Assembly (NCBI RefSeq): GCF_013003985.1
Contig: NZ_CP053073.1
Span: forward strand, 2,604,001-2,668,000
Reading direction: 5' to 3'
From: Usitatibacter palustris
GTDB taxonomy: Bacteria; Pseudomonadota; Gammaproteobacteria; Burkholderiales; Usitatibacteraceae
Length of the DNA: 64,000 nucleotides
Shown here: piece after piece, positions 1 to 9,012 of the stretch
Layout: every line of letters starts with the position of its first letter
Numbering within the stretch: position 1 is the stretch's first letter
Notes under the pieces: model-generated
What the model was told of the DNA's origin: nothing
Seen by the model: the letters and a program-made list of their open reading frames with translations, nothing else
Databases searched by the model: none
Program-made: the position numbers and the translations under genes

Positions 1-580
1 AGTTCCAGTAGCAGTTGCCCGCGGCGATCAGGCCCTTCGCCACGGAGGCGTCAGGCTTTTCGTGGAACGAGCGAGCCCGGCGCACGTCGCCCGAACCCTC
101 GGCCACGATGTAGCCGAATCCCGTCTCGGGGCGGACCGGCGGGAGGCCGAACAACGCGAGCTTGCCGGATTCGGCGGCCGCGATCGCGGTGCGCAGGTTG
201 CGGTGGAAGTCCTCGAGCCCGGTCACGAGGTGGTCGGCCGGCAGCACGACCAGCACCGGGTCGAGGCCTGCGAGCGTGAACTTGAGGGCGGAGACCGCCA
301 CGGCCGGTGCCGTATTGCGAGCCACGGGCTCGAGCAGGCGGTCGTAGGGTTCGAGCAGGTGATAGCCCTCGCCGCTCCCGGTTTCCGCGGACGCGACGAT
401 CAGGACCTGGCTCGCGGGGATGAGTGGTGCGAGGCGCGAAATCGTCGCCTCGATCAGCGTCTCGTCACCCGCGAGGGGCAGGAACTGCTTGGGGGATTGC
501 AGCCGCGAGAGCGGCCAGAGGCGGGTGCCGGATCCTCCGGCGAGGATCACTGCGTGGGGGGGCGTGGGGCGGTCAGGCAT
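1..580 (-). CDS. manC: Mannose-1-phosphate guanylyltransferase, partial (N-terminal part)
   Basis: Makes GDP-mannose from mannose-1-phosphate and GTP for exopolysaccharide or LPS sugars. The frame starts at an ATG ending at base 580 and stays open to the window edge, giving 193 codons of a family usually about 470 residues long. The nucleotidyltransferase signature is clear near the start: AGGSGTRLWPLSR at about residues 14-26, then SPKQFLPL, GFGYI and FHEKP near the cut end. The C-terminal isomerase half, if present, lies outside the window. The gene starts 19 bp after the stop of the upstream degenerate GGDEF gene on the same strand, so the two are probably cotranscribed. Confidence 0.9.
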   Translation of the reverse strand, partial: MPDRPTPPHAVILAGGSGTRLWPLSRLQSPKQFLPLAGDETLIEATISRLAPLIPASQVLIVASAETGSGEGYHLLEPYDRLLEPVARNTAPAVAVSALKFTLAGLDPVLVVLPADHLVTGLEDFHRNLRTAIAAAESGKLALFGLPPVRPETGFGYIVAEGSGDVRRARSFHEKPDASVAKGLIAAGNCYWN

Positions 581-599
581 CGCCCCGGATTATGCCTCC

Positions 600-1571
600 T
601 CAGGACGCCCTGTCCGAGGTTTCCTGTTGTTCGACCCGCGGCGATCCATGGCGATACACCGCGCGCGAGGGTCCGAGCGGCGTGGACGTCACCTTGGCCT
701 CCACGATCGCGTCCTCGGCGCGCTTCACCAGCCCCGATTCGCCATCGCCGAAGGCGTACTCCACCACGGCGCAGGCCACCTTCAGGGTGATCTCCTTGTT
801 GGGGCCGACGGGACACGGCACGGCTTCGATGCCATGCAGGATGCGTTCGCTCACGAGCTTCGCGTTGCGGTTGCGGTGCAGGCCGACGAGGAACTGGTTC
901 GAGCCCCAGCGCGCGATCCAGTCGCCGCGGCGCGTGTTGCACACGAGCGCGCCCACGAGGTGGACCATCGCGAGGTCGCCCGCGGGGTAACCGTGTTCTT
1001 CGCGCAGGTGCCGGAAGGCGCGCAGGTCGACGAGCGCGACATGGAAGGTTTCGAGGTCCCGCTCGGCGCGCGCAACCTCTTCGGCGAGGCGCTTGTCGCC
1101 CGCGCGGCGGTTGTACACCCCGGTGATCTCGTCGAGGTCCGACAGGTTCTCGATGCGGTCACCCCAGCGGTCGAAGAGCTCGAGCAGGTATTGCGTGCGG
1201 CTCATCATCCGGCCGGCTTCATCGGGGAACTCGCGCGGCAGCGTCGGCTTGGCCTTGTCGTCGAGGTAGTCCTTCACCGCTTCGGAGGACATCGCCACGG
1301 GCGCCAGCAGGCCGTTGTGCAGCCAGAGCGTGGCCATGAAGCCCGCCAGGTAGGTCAGCCCCAGGGCGGGCAGCAACTGCCGCGACGCCGGCGAGTGCTC
1401 GGCGAAGACCAGGTAGAGCACCAGCGTAATGAGGGGGGGCACCACCGCAATCAAGGTTGCGGCGGCGAACTTGCGCGCGTACCGCCCCTTCAGGAAGGGA
1501 ATGCGGTCGAGTGCAACGTAGATTCCGAGGCGTTCGTGCGCCGGCGCCGCGGACGTCGAGTCTTTGATCAT
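600..1571 (-). CDS. Membrane protein with degenerate GGDEF domain
   Basis: A 323-residue protein: a soluble N-terminus, two hydrophobic segments at about residues 37-57 and 66-86, a linker with a short coiled segment, and a C-terminal GGDEF-family domain from about residue 145 (DLDEITGVYNRRAGDKRL). The signature loop at residues 223-227 reads GSNQF instead of GGDEF, so the residues for metal and GTP binding are missing and c-di-GMP synthesis is unlikely. A role as an allosteric or scaffold protein is inference. The ATG at 1571 was chosen over upstream starts because AGAGG sits 8 bases before it. A CRP-like palindrome lies about 85 bp upstream. manC follows after 19 bp, suggesting a link to polysaccharide synthesis. 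Confidence 0.75.
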   Translation of the reverse strand: MIKDSTSAAPAHERLGIYVALDRIPFLKGRYARKFAAATLIAVVPPLITLVLYLVFAEHSPASRQLLPALGLTYLAGFMATLWLHNGLLAPVAMSSEAVKDYLDDKAKPTLPREFPDEAGRMMSRTQYLLELFDRWGDRIENLSDLDEITGVYNRRAGDKRLAEEVARAERDLETFHVALVDLRAFRHLREEHGYPAGDLAMVHLVGALVCNTRRGDWIARWGSNQFLVGLHRNRNAKLVSERILHGIEAVPCPVGPNKEITLKVACAVVEYAFGDGESGLVKRAEDAIVEAKVTSTPLGPSRAVYRHGSPRVEQQETSDRAS

Positions 1572-1654
1572 GGCAGTACCTCTGGACCTGAAAATGTGAC
1601 CCATGACACTTTTTCCGTCCTTGGGCCAAGCTGCGCCCATCGTGCCTTGATCGC

Positions 1655-1670
1655 TGTGACAAAGGTCACA
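1655..1670. promoter_or_regulatory. Candidate CRP/Vfr-type operator
   Basis: The bases read TGTGA, six spacer bases, TCACA. This matches both conserved half-sites of the classic CRP consensus TGTGA-N6-TCACA. It sits about 85 bp upstream of the degenerate GGDEF gene in the short gap after the methyltransferase stop. A weaker related palindrome (TGTGAC, CC, ATGACA) lies at 1595-1608, nearer the start codon. The window also encodes a class III adenylate cyclase (56469-57734). That cAMP controls this gene is inference. Confidence 0.5.
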
Positions 1671-1706
1671 ATTCCCGGCCGCGCCGTGTTGCGCCTGTAG
1701 GCTTCC

Positions 1707-2456
1707 TCATTGCGCCTGTAACCCGGGCAGCACGCGGGGCTCGACGATGGCCTCGGTTCCCACCGTGATGCGCGGCCCGAGCCCCGGCGTGGCGGCGGGG
1801 GGGCGCTTCTCGATGATGCACATCGAGTCGTAGAAGCTCACGCCCAGCACGTCGGCGAAGCTCGCCGGGTCCACGCCGTGGCCCTGGCCAAAGATCGGGT
1901 CCAGGTGCGCGGCCGGGTCCCGGGCCCGCTCCCACCAGGGACGGTTCACGAAGTCGGCCAGTGCCTTCAGGAAGGCCATCGAGGTATCGGGCCGATGGAT
2001 TCCACCGCCGAACGCCGGCATGTAGGCGCAGTGAAGGTCCTCGACCACGTAGAGGCCGCCGGAGGAAAGCCGGGGAAAATAGTTGAGGAAGGAAAAGACG
2101 ATGTCGCGCGAAGTGTGCGAGCCATCGTCGATGAAGATGTCGAAGGACGGAACACGCGACGTGATCTCGCGGAACGTCTCTTCGGTATTCGCCGGCCCGA
2201 CCACCACCGAGATGCGTGGGTCCGAGAAGCGCAGCTCGCCGCACTTCGGATCGATGTCGCAGCCCAGGATCGCCGCGGCCTCGGGGAAGTAGCGCGCCCA
2301 GATCTCGAGGGATCCCCCGTTCTGGACGCCCACCTCGACCATCGAGACGGGCTTGTTTCGATACGGCGCCAGTACTCGCTCGTAGACGTCCAGGTAGAGC
2401 GCCCACTTGTCAGCGACCTTGCCGCCGTGCGAGAGATACAGCTCGCGTAACGTCAT
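1707..2456 (-). CDS. Class I SAM-dependent methyltransferase (TylF/CmcI-like), copy 1
   Basis: A 249-residue protein with a Rossmann methyltransferase core: VEVGVQNGGSLEIW is the SAM-binding motif I, GCDID follows at the end of strand 2, and FDIFIDDGSHTSRD is an acidic motif typical of sugar O-methyltransferases related to macrocin O-methyltransferase and cephalosporin hydroxylase. The start is the ATG ending at 2456, matching the start region of the adjacent paralog (TLRELYL). It lies 14 bp downstream of that paralog, with which it shares most of its length, so the pair is a tandem duplication. Substrate unknown. The nearby manC suggests a sugar on a surface polysaccharide. Confidence 0.75.
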   Translation of the reverse strand: MTLRELYLSHGGKVADKWALYLDVYERVLAPYRNKPVSMVEVGVQNGGSLEIWARYFPEAAAILGCDIDPKCGELRFSDPRISVVVGPANTEETFREITSRVPSFDIFIDDGSHTSRDIVFSFLNYFPRLSSGGLYVVEDLHCAYMPAFGGGIHRPDTSMAFLKALADFVNRPWWERARDPAAHLDPIFGQGHGVDPASFADVLGVSFYDSMCIIEKRPPAATPGLGPRITVGTEAIVEPRVLPGLQAQ

Positions 2457-2470
2457 GCCCTTCTCCCTGC

Positions 2471-3238
2471 TTATGCCTTTCTGGCGTTTTCCTCGGCCTG
2501 GAGCGCGAGCGCCTTGGGAAAGACGCTCGCTTCGTTCCCGACCATCACGCGGTCCCCGAGCCCCGGCTGGTCTTCCGCCGAGCGCTTCTCGATCACGCAA
2601 AGCGAATCATAGAACGCAATCGCGAAGATGCTGCTGAACAGCGCGGGATCGACCGCGTGGTTCGCCCCGAAGACGGGTGCGAGCAGCGTGGCGGGAGGCT
2701 TGTCGCGCTCCCAGTAAGGCCGGTTCACGAAGTCGGCGAGCGTCTTGAGGAATGCCATCGAGCTGTCGGGCCGGTCGATCCCCCCGCCGAAACCGGCGAG
2801 GTAGGAACAGTGGAGGTCCTCGATCACGTACAGCCCGCCGGGCTTCAGGCGCGGGAAGTAGTTGAGGAACGAAAGCACGATGTCGCGCGAGGTGTGCGAG
2901 CCGTCATCGATGAAGAGGTCGAACGTCGGCGCCTTGTCGGTGATCTCCTTGTAGGCCGGCGCGGAGTTCACCGCGCCCACCACGACGCCGATGCGCCGGT
3001 CCTCGAAACGCAGGCTCCCGCATTTCGGATCCACGTCGCAGCCGATGACCACCGTCGCCGCGGCGAAGTAGCGTGCCCACAGCTCGAGGGAACCGCCGTT
3101 GGCGACGCCTACTTCGACGAGGGCCAGGGGCTTGTCGCGGAAGCGCGCGAAGATGCGTTCGTAGACGTCGAGGAAGAGCGTCCACTTGTCGGCGATCTTG
3201 CCGACATGGGTGAGGTAGAGCTCCCGCAGCGTCGTCAC
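2471..3238 (-). CDS. Class I SAM-dependent methyltransferase (TylF/CmcI-like), copy 2
   Basis: A 255-residue paralog of the next gene downstream, with the same landmarks in order: TLRELYL near the start, VEVGVANGGSLELW, GCDVDPKCG, FDLFIDDGSHTSRD, FLNYFPRL and a C-terminal segment CVIEKR. The start is a GTG at 3238 whose GTGA overlaps the TGA stop of the upstream M16 peptidase by 4 bp, so translation is likely coupled. Conservation of both core motifs in each copy suggests both are active. Different sugar positions or substrates are plausible but not visible in the sequence. Confidence 0.75.
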   Translation of the reverse strand: MTTLRELYLTHVGKIADKWTLFLDVYERIFARFRDKPLALVEVGVANGGSLELWARYFAAATVVIGCDVDPKCGSLRFEDRRIGVVVGAVNSAPAYKEITDKAPTFDLFIDDGSHTSRDIVLSFLNYFPRLKPGGLYVIEDLHCSYLAGFGGGIDRPDSSMAFLKTLADFVNRPYWERDKPPATLLAPVFGANHAVDPALFSSIFAIAFYDSLCVIEKRSAEDQPGLGDRVMVGNEASVFPKALALQAEENARKA

Positions 3239-5961
3239 TTCGCGACGGCCTTCCGCGAGAAATCCCCCGCCTTGACGATCGTCGCCTTCGCCGGATCGAT
3301 GTACTTGCGCAGCGCGGCCGTCACGTCCGCCGCCTTGAGAGCCATGATGCGATCCTCGGTCAACTTGCTGAACGCGAAGGTGCGTCCCAGCTCGAGATTC
3401 GACACCCACGCCGCCGCCACCGTTCCATCCTGCGCCCGGTTCTGCGCGCGCATCTGGAGGATGCCCGACTTCGCCGTGGCGACCTCGGCCTCGGTAAAGC
3501 CTTCCTTGAGGGCGCGATCGAGCTCCTCGCGAAAGGCGGCCTCGACCTTCGCCACGTTCTGCGGCGCGGCGATGGCATAGGCGCTCCACGAGCCGGCGCG
3601 AGTGACCGGGCCCACGGACAGGTCCGAGCCCACGCCGTAGGACAGGCCTTCCTTCTGGCGAATGCGCGACGCAAGCCGCGAATCGAGACCCGCGCCGCCG
3701 CCCAGGATGTAGTTCGCGACGAACGCCGCGGCGTAGTCGGGATCGTCGTCGCGCAGTTCCACGTTGTGCGCGGCGAGCCACATCGCGTTTTCCTTGTCGG
3801 GCGTGTCGACCGTCAGGGTCGCGGGCGCGACCGGGCGGTACTCGGTTTCCACGCGCTCGTACGGCGTGCGCGAGTTCCAGCCCTCGAAGAGCTCCTTGAG
3901 GACGGCGGTCACGCGGGCTTCGTCGAAGTCGCCCACGACCGCGACTTCGGCCACGCTCGCGCCGTAGAAATCGCGGTGGAAGGCCTTCACGTCCTCGAGC
4001 TTCGCCGCCTGGATCGCGGCCAGCATTTCCTCGAGCGACAAGGCGTAGCGCCAGTCGCCGCGCGGATACGAATTGAAATGCTGCGAAAGCGCATCGGAGG
4101 CACGGGCCGTGGGTTCCGAGAGCTGCGACTGGATGCTGGTTGCGGTGACCTTCTTCAGTTGCTCGAACTCGCTTTCAGGGAACGAGGGCTCGCGCAACAC
4201 GTGCACCGCGAGGCGCAGCGTGGCCTCGACGTTGCCCTTCGTGGTCTGGAGGCTCGTTCCAGGCCCCCCCACTCGGCCGGAGATCTTGAGGCGGTCGTAC
4301 TCGTCGGCGAGCTGCTGGCGGCTGAACTTCGTGGTGCCGCGCGAAAGCATGGCGCCGGCGAGCTGTGCGGCGGTGCGCTTGCCGAAGAGCGCCTTCTCGT
4401 TGCCGACGCGCAACGCGATGGAGATGTTCACGGTTTCGCCGCGGTTCTTCTTGGAAAGCAGCGCGACCTTGGTGCCGCCGATGGTGAAGCGCTTCGTGCG
4501 CGCGTCGATGTTGGCTTGCGTGGGCTCGAAGGCTTCCGACTCGCTCACGACCGTGGTCGCCTTGAAGTCCTTCATCACCTCGGCCACGGTGGGTGCGAAC
4601 GGGATCTCGGCGCGTTGCGGCGAGTCCTCGGGCTGGAAGATGCCGATGGTCCGGTTGTCGCGGCGGTAGTAGGCCTTCGCCGCCTTGGCGATCATCTCGG
4701 GCGTGACCTTGGCGAGGTCGTCACGCGAGAGGAAGAAGAGCCGCCAGTCGCCCAGCGCGATGTACTCGGAGAGCTGCACGCCGAAGGATTCGGGATTGGC
4801 GAAGGTCTTCTCGATCTGGTTGTAGTAGTTCACGCGCGCGCGCTCGACTTCATCCTTCGTGGGCGGCGTGGCGCCGAAGGATTCGAGGATGCGGATCATC
4901 TCTTCGCGCACCGGCTCGATGGGATCGCCCTTCTTCACCGCGGCCGCGAAGACGTGCAGGCCCGGATCCACGCCCAGGCGGGGGATGCCGGCGACCTGCG
5001 CGGCCTTGCCCGTGTCCACCAGCGCCTTGTGCATGCGTCCCGTGGGCGTATCGCCGAGGATGAAGTTCGCGAAGGCGATGCCGTCGGAATCGAGGTGCAG
5101 GTTCGAGGGCACCTTGTAGGCGACGGCGACGACCTGGATGTCCCCCTTGCGGCGCACGGTGAACTCGCGCTCGCCGTCCTGCGTGGGTTCGACCGTCCAG
5201 AAATCCGGGAGCTTGCGCGCGGGTTTCGGGATCGCGCCGAAGGCCTTCGCGACGATCGCGAGGGCCTTGGCCTCGTCGAAGGCGCCGGCGACCAGCAGCA
5301 CGGCGTTGTCCGGCTGGTAGTACGTGCGATAGAACGCCTGGAGGTTCTCGATCTTCACGTTCTCGATGTCGCTCTTGTTGCCGATGGGCGAGCGCGAGTA
5401 GCTGTGCCAGTCGTAGGCCACGCTCTGCATGCGCTTGAAGAGCACGCCGATGGGCGAGTTCTCGCCCGACTCGTACTCGTTCCTCACCACGGTCATCTCG
5501 CTGTCGAGGTCCTTCTTCGCGATGTTCGAGTTGACCATGCGGTCGGCCTCGAGCTCGAGGGCCCACTTCAGGTTCTCGTCATTCGCCTGGAAGAGCTCGA
5601 AGTAGTTGGTGCGGTCCGTGGAGGTCGTGCCGTTGGTGCGCGCGCCCCGCTGGTTGAACTGCTGGTCGATGTCGGGGTTCTTCGGCGTGCCCTTGAACAC
5701 GAGGTGCTCGAGCAGATGCGCCATGCCCGTCTCGCCGTAGTTCTCGTTGCGGCTGCCGACGAGGTACGTGATGTTCACCACGATCGTGGGCTTCGACCGG
5801 TCCGGGAAGAGCAGGACCTTCAGGCCGTTGTCGAGGCGATATTCGGTGATGCCTTCGACGCTCGTGACCTTCGTGACGCCCGCGGGAAGCGGCTGGGCGG
5901 ACACGGACGTGGCGGCAAGGGTGAACAGGAATGCGGCGGCAAGCAGGCGGATGAACGGCAT
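3235..5961 (-). CDS. Periplasmic M16 family zinc peptidase (PqqL-like)
   Basis: A 908-residue pitrilysin-family protein with a signal peptide (first 22 residues, ending ...SVSA). The inverted zinc motif HLLEH is at residues 82-86 (His82, Glu85, His86), followed by the usual downstream acidic stretch ELEADRM. Two M16 N/C module pairs fill the length; the second half lacks HxxEH, as is normal for the two-chain-in-one architecture. It probably degrades peptides or misfolded fragments in the periplasm. The ATG at 5961 has a weak upstream GGAA. Its stop overlaps the start of the second methyltransferase. Confidence 0.88.
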   Translation of the reverse strand: MPFIRLLAAAFLFTLAATSVSAQPLPAGVTKVTSVEGITEYRLDNGLKVLLFPDRSKPTIVVNITYLVGSRNENYGETGMAHLLEHLVFKGTPKNPDIDQQFNQRGARTNGTTSTDRTNYFELFQANDENLKWALELEADRMVNSNIAKKDLDSEMTVVRNEYESGENSPIGVLFKRMQSVAYDWHSYSRSPIGNKSDIENVKIENLQAFYRTYYQPDNAVLLVAGAFDEAKALAIVAKAFGAIPKPARKLPDFWTVEPTQDGEREFTVRRKGDIQVVAVAYKVPSNLHLDSDGIAFANFILGDTPTGRMHKALVDTGKAAQVAGIPRLGVDPGLHVFAAAVKKGDPIEPVREEMIRILESFGATPPTKDEVERARVNYYNQIEKTFANPESFGVQLSEYIALGDWRLFFLSRDDLAKVTPEMIAKAAKAYYRRDNRTIGIFQPEDSPQRAEIPFAPTVAEVMKDFKATTVVSESEAFEPTQANIDARTKRFTIGGTKVALLSKKNRGETVNISIALRVGNEKALFGKRTAAQLAGAMLSRGTTKFSRQQLADEYDRLKISGRVGGPGTSLQTTKGNVEATLRLAVHVLREPSFPESEFEQLKKVTATSIQSQLSEPTARASDALSQHFNSYPRGDWRYALSLEEMLAAIQAAKLEDVKAFHRDFYGASVAEVAVVGDFDEARVTAVLKELFEGWNSRTPYERVETEYRPVAPATLTVDTPDKENAMWLAAHNVELRDDDPDYAAAFVANYILGGGAGLDSRLASRIRQKEGLSYGVGSDLSVGPVTRAGSWSAYAIAAPQNVAKVEAAFREELDRALKEGFTEAEVATAKSGILQMRAQNRAQDGTVAAAWVSNLELGRTFAFSKLTEDRIMALKAADVTAALRKYIDPAKATIVKAGDFSRKAVAK

Positions 5962-5981
5962 GGGGAGTTCCGGAAAAGGGA

Positions 5982-6713
5982 CTATCGGGTGGCGCGGCGG
6001 CGGCGCGCTTCGAAGAGACAGACACCGCTAGCGACCGCAACGTTCAGGCTTTCGACCGTGCCATGCATGGGAATGGAGGCGACGAAGTCGCAGGTGTCCT
6101 TGGTCAGGCGCCTCAGGCCCTCGCCCTCCGCGCCCAGGACGAGGCCCAGCGGGCCATCGAGTTTTGCCTGGTAGATCGACTGCGGCGCCTCGTCGTCGGT
6201 GCCGACGAGCCAGATGCCGCGGTCCTTCAGGTCGCGCATCGTGCGCGCGAGGTTGGTCACGGCAATGAACGGAACCGTTTCCGCCGCACCCGACGCCACC
6301 TTGATCGCGGCCACGGTGAGGCCGCAGCTGCGATCCTTCGGGGCGATGACGGCGTGGGCACCGGCGCCATCGGCCGCGCGCAGGCAGGCGCCGAGGTTGT
6401 GCGGATCGGTCACGCCGTCGAGGATGAGCAGCAGCGGAACGTCCTGGAGCGTATCGAGCACGTCCTCGACGAATTGCGGCATCGCGAGCTCGTCGGCCGC
6501 GGCGATCACGCCCTGGTGCTTCGCGCTCCCCGCCATCCCGGCGATGCGCTTGGCATCCACCGTGAGCACGCGAACGCCCAGCGATTCGGCCATCGCGCGC
6601 AGGTCCTTGACGCGGTTGTCCTTGCGTTCGGCGTCGATGTAGATCTCGCGCACCGTGTCGCGCTTGAGGCGCAGGCGGCTCCTGATCGCGTGGAAACCGG
6701 CGAGGTATTTCAT
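5982..6713 (-). CDS. rlmB: 23S rRNA (guanosine-2251-2'-O)-methyltransferase RlmB
   Basis: A 243-residue SpoU-family knotted methyltransferase. The N-terminal L30e-like substrate domain runs to about residue 75. The C-terminal SPOUT domain carries LDGVTDPHNLGACLRAA, the family motif 1, then VLGAEGEGLRRL and SLNVAVASGVCLFE, the motifs that form the SAM knot. It methylates the ribose of G2251 in the P loop of 23S rRNA. The start ATG overlaps the stop of rnr as ATGA, the usual rnr-rlmB arrangement. Confidence 0.95.
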   Translation of the reverse strand: MKYLAGFHAIRSRLRLKRDTVREIYIDAERKDNRVKDLRAMAESLGVRVLTVDAKRIAGMAGSAKHQGVIAAADELAMPQFVEDVLDTLQDVPLLLILDGVTDPHNLGACLRAADGAGAHAVIAPKDRSCGLTVAAIKVASGAAETVPFIAVTNLARTMRDLKDRGIWLVGTDDEAPQSIYQAKLDGPLGLVLGAEGEGLRRLTKDTCDFVASIPMHGTVESLNVAVASGVCLFEARRRRATR

Positions 6714-8974
6714 TTGTGCTTCTTCCCGTACTGTTTCTTCATCTTCTTGTCGATATCGCGCGCCTTGGGCTTGCCCTTGTCCTTCGAGGGCGAGCGCGAG
6801 GGCGGGCCGGAGGGCGCGCCGCGCTCGGGAAGCGCGCTCGCATCCACGACCAGCGTGAAATCGATCTTCGCCGCCTCGATGTCCACGCGCACCACTTTCA
6901 CCTTCACGTGGCCGCCGAGCTGGTAGCGGACCCCGGTGCGCTCACCCTTGAGCAGATGGCGCGCCTGGTCGAACTGGTAGTAGTCGGCGCCCAGGTCGGA
7001 GACGTGCACGAGGCCGTCGATGAACAGGTCGTCGAGCGTGATGAACAGGCCGAAGTTGGTGACGCCGCTGATCGTGCCTTCGAACTCGTCACCCACGTGC
7101 TCCTGCATGAAGTAGCACTTGAGCCAGTTCTCGACATCGCGCGTCGCGTCATCGGCGCGCCGCTCGGTCTCCGAGCAGTGCACGCCGAGCGCGTTCCAGT
7201 CGCCGCCGTCGTACTTCTTCCCGAGGAGTGCCGCCTTGATGCCGCGATGCACGAGGAGATCCGGGTAACGGCGAATGGGCGAGGTGAAGTGCGCGTACGC
7301 CTCGTAGGCGAGGCCGAAGTGGCCGACGTTCTCGGGGCTGTACACCGCCTGGCGCAGCGAGCGGAGCATCACGGTCTGCAGCATCGCCGTGTAAGGCTTT
7401 CCCTTGATGCGGGTGAGCAGCTGCGCGTAGTCCTTCGCCTGCGGCTCGTCGCCGCCCCCGAGGCTCAGCGCGAAGTCCTTGAGGACGCTGCGCAGGCCCT
7501 CGAGCTTCTCGGGCGTAGGCCCCTCGTGGATCCGGTAGAGCGCCGGCTGGTCCTTCTTCGCGAGATAGTCCGCGGTGCACACGTTGGCCGCGAGCATGCA
7601 TTCCTCGATCAGCTTGTGCGCATCGTTGCGCTCCACGCGCACGATCTTCTCGATCTTGCCGTGGTCGTCGAAGATCATCTGCGTTTCCTGCGACTCGAAG
7701 TCGATCGCGCCGCGCTTGGCGCGCGCCGACAGGAGCGCCTTGAAGACGCCGTACAGCGTGTTGATCGGCGCATGCAGCTTCTTCGCGATCGCGGGCTCGG
7801 GCTCGCGGCCTTCGAGGAGTGCGGCGACGCGCGTGTACGTGAGCCGCGCCTGCGAGTGGATCACGCCGTTGTAGAACGTGTAGCCGGTGATCGCGCCGGC
7901 GGCCGAGATTTCCATCTCGCACACCATCACGCAGCGGTCGACCTCGGGCTTCAACGAGCAAAGCTCGTTGGAGAGTTCCTCGGGCAGCATCGGGATCACG
8001 CGCCGCGGGAAGTACACGGAGTTGCCGCGCTCGTAGGCTTCGCGGTCGAGCGCGTCCTTGGGCTTCACGTAGTGGCTCACGTCGGCGATCGCCACCCACA
8101 GGCGGAAATCCTTGCCGTCGCGTTCGCAGTACACCGCATCGTCGAAGTCGCGCGCGGTCTCGCCGTCGATGGTGACGAAGGCGAGCTTCCGGAGATCCTT
8201 GCGGTTGCCCTTGAGGTCCTTTTCCTCGACGACCTTGGGCAGCTTCTTCGCGGCCGCAAGCGCGTCGTTCGGGAATTCGTGCGGCAGGTCGTGCTTGCGG
8301 AGCGCGATCTCGATTTCCATCCCGGGATCGGTGTAGTTCCCCAGCACCTCGATCACGCGCCCCACGGGCTCGGCGTTCTTGGTCGGCTGCTCGATGATCT
8401 CGATCACGACCACTTGCCCGGCCTTCGCGCCCTTCAAGCCGTCGGGCGGAACGAGGATGTCCTGGTTGATGCGTTTGTTCTCGGCCAGCACGAAGTGCAC
8501 GCCGTGCTCGCTGAACAGGCGGCCGACGACCTTGCTGTTGGCGCGCTCGAGGACTTCCACGATGGAACCCTCGGAACGGCCGCGCCGGTCCACGCCGGTG
8601 ACGCGCGCGAGCACGATGTCGCCGTGGAAGGCCTTGTGCATCTGCTTGGGGCCGAGGAAGAGGTCGTCTTCACCGCTCTCCGGTTGCAGGAAGCCGAAGC
8701 CATCGGGGTGGCCGATGACCTTGCCCTTGATCAGCCCGGCCTTGTCGGCGATGAGGATCTGGCCGCGCCGGTTGCGCATGACCTGGCCCTCGCGTTCCAT
8801 CGCGCCGATGCGCCGGCTGAGGCCCTCGCGTTGCTCGGCGCTGGTGCCCAGCAGCTTCTCGAGCTGCTTGTCCTCGACCGGAATGCCGGCCTCGGTGAGC
8901 GCCCCGATAATCGCTTCCCGCGTGGGAATCTCGACCTCGTAGACGCGTTGTTGTTCGTTGTTTTTTCTAGACAA
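6710..8974 (-). CDS. rnr: Ribonuclease R
   Basis: A 754-residue 3'-5' exoribonuclease that degrades structured RNA. Order of domains: an N-terminal helix-turn-helix region, cold-shock OB folds at about residues 85-230, the RNB catalytic domain (acidic DGETARDFDDAVYCERDG and later TSPIRRYPDLLVHRGI), an S1 domain (FEGTISGVTNFGLFI) and a lysine-rich tail. The frame begins at a TTG at 8974. No ATG or GTG lies nearby in frame and the N-terminus from SRKNNEQQ looks native, so TTG is taken as the start. Its 3' end overlaps rlmB by 4 bp. tRNA-Leu diverges just upstream. Confidence 0.93.
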   Translation of the reverse strand: MSRKNNEQQRVYEVEIPTREAIIGALTEAGIPVEDKQLEKLLGTSAEQREGLSRRIGAMEREGQVMRNRRGQILIADKAGLIKGKVIGHPDGFGFLQPESGEDDLFLGPKQMHKAFHGDIVLARVTGVDRRGRSEGSIVEVLERANSKVVGRLFSEHGVHFVLAENKRINQDILVPPDGLKGAKAGQVVVIEIIEQPTKNAEPVGRVIEVLGNYTDPGMEIEIALRKHDLPHEFPNDALAAAKKLPKVVEEKDLKGNRKDLRKLAFVTIDGETARDFDDAVYCERDGKDFRLWVAIADVSHYVKPKDALDREAYERGNSVYFPRRVIPMLPEELSNELCSLKPEVDRCVMVCEMEISAAGAITGYTFYNGVIHSQARLTYTRVAALLEGREPEPAIAKKLHAPINTLYGVFKALLSARAKRGAIDFESQETQMIFDDHGKIEKIVRVERNDAHKLIEECMLAANVCTADYLAKKDQPALYRIHEGPTPEKLEGLRSVLKDFALSLGGGDEPQAKDYAQLLTRIKGKPYTAMLQTVMLRSLRQAVYSPENVGHFGLAYEAYAHFTSPIRRYPDLLVHRGIKAALLGKKYDGGDWNALGVHCSETERRADDATRDVENWLKCYFMQEHVGDEFEGTISGVTNFGLFITLDDLFIDGLVHVSDLGADYYQFDQARHLLKGERTGVRYQLGGHVKVKVVRVDIEAAKIDFTLVVDASALPERGAPSGPPSRSPSKDKGKPKARDIDKKMKKQYGKKHK

Positions 8975-9012
8975 TATGCTCTCGAATCAGTAAAATTGCG
9001 GGCTTCTGAAGG

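Noticed and set aside
1689..1720. Direct repeat TTGCGCCTGTA, two copies 21 bp apart.
   Set aside because: One copy covers the end of the methyltransferase gene. Short, only two copies, and no symmetry that suggests an operator.
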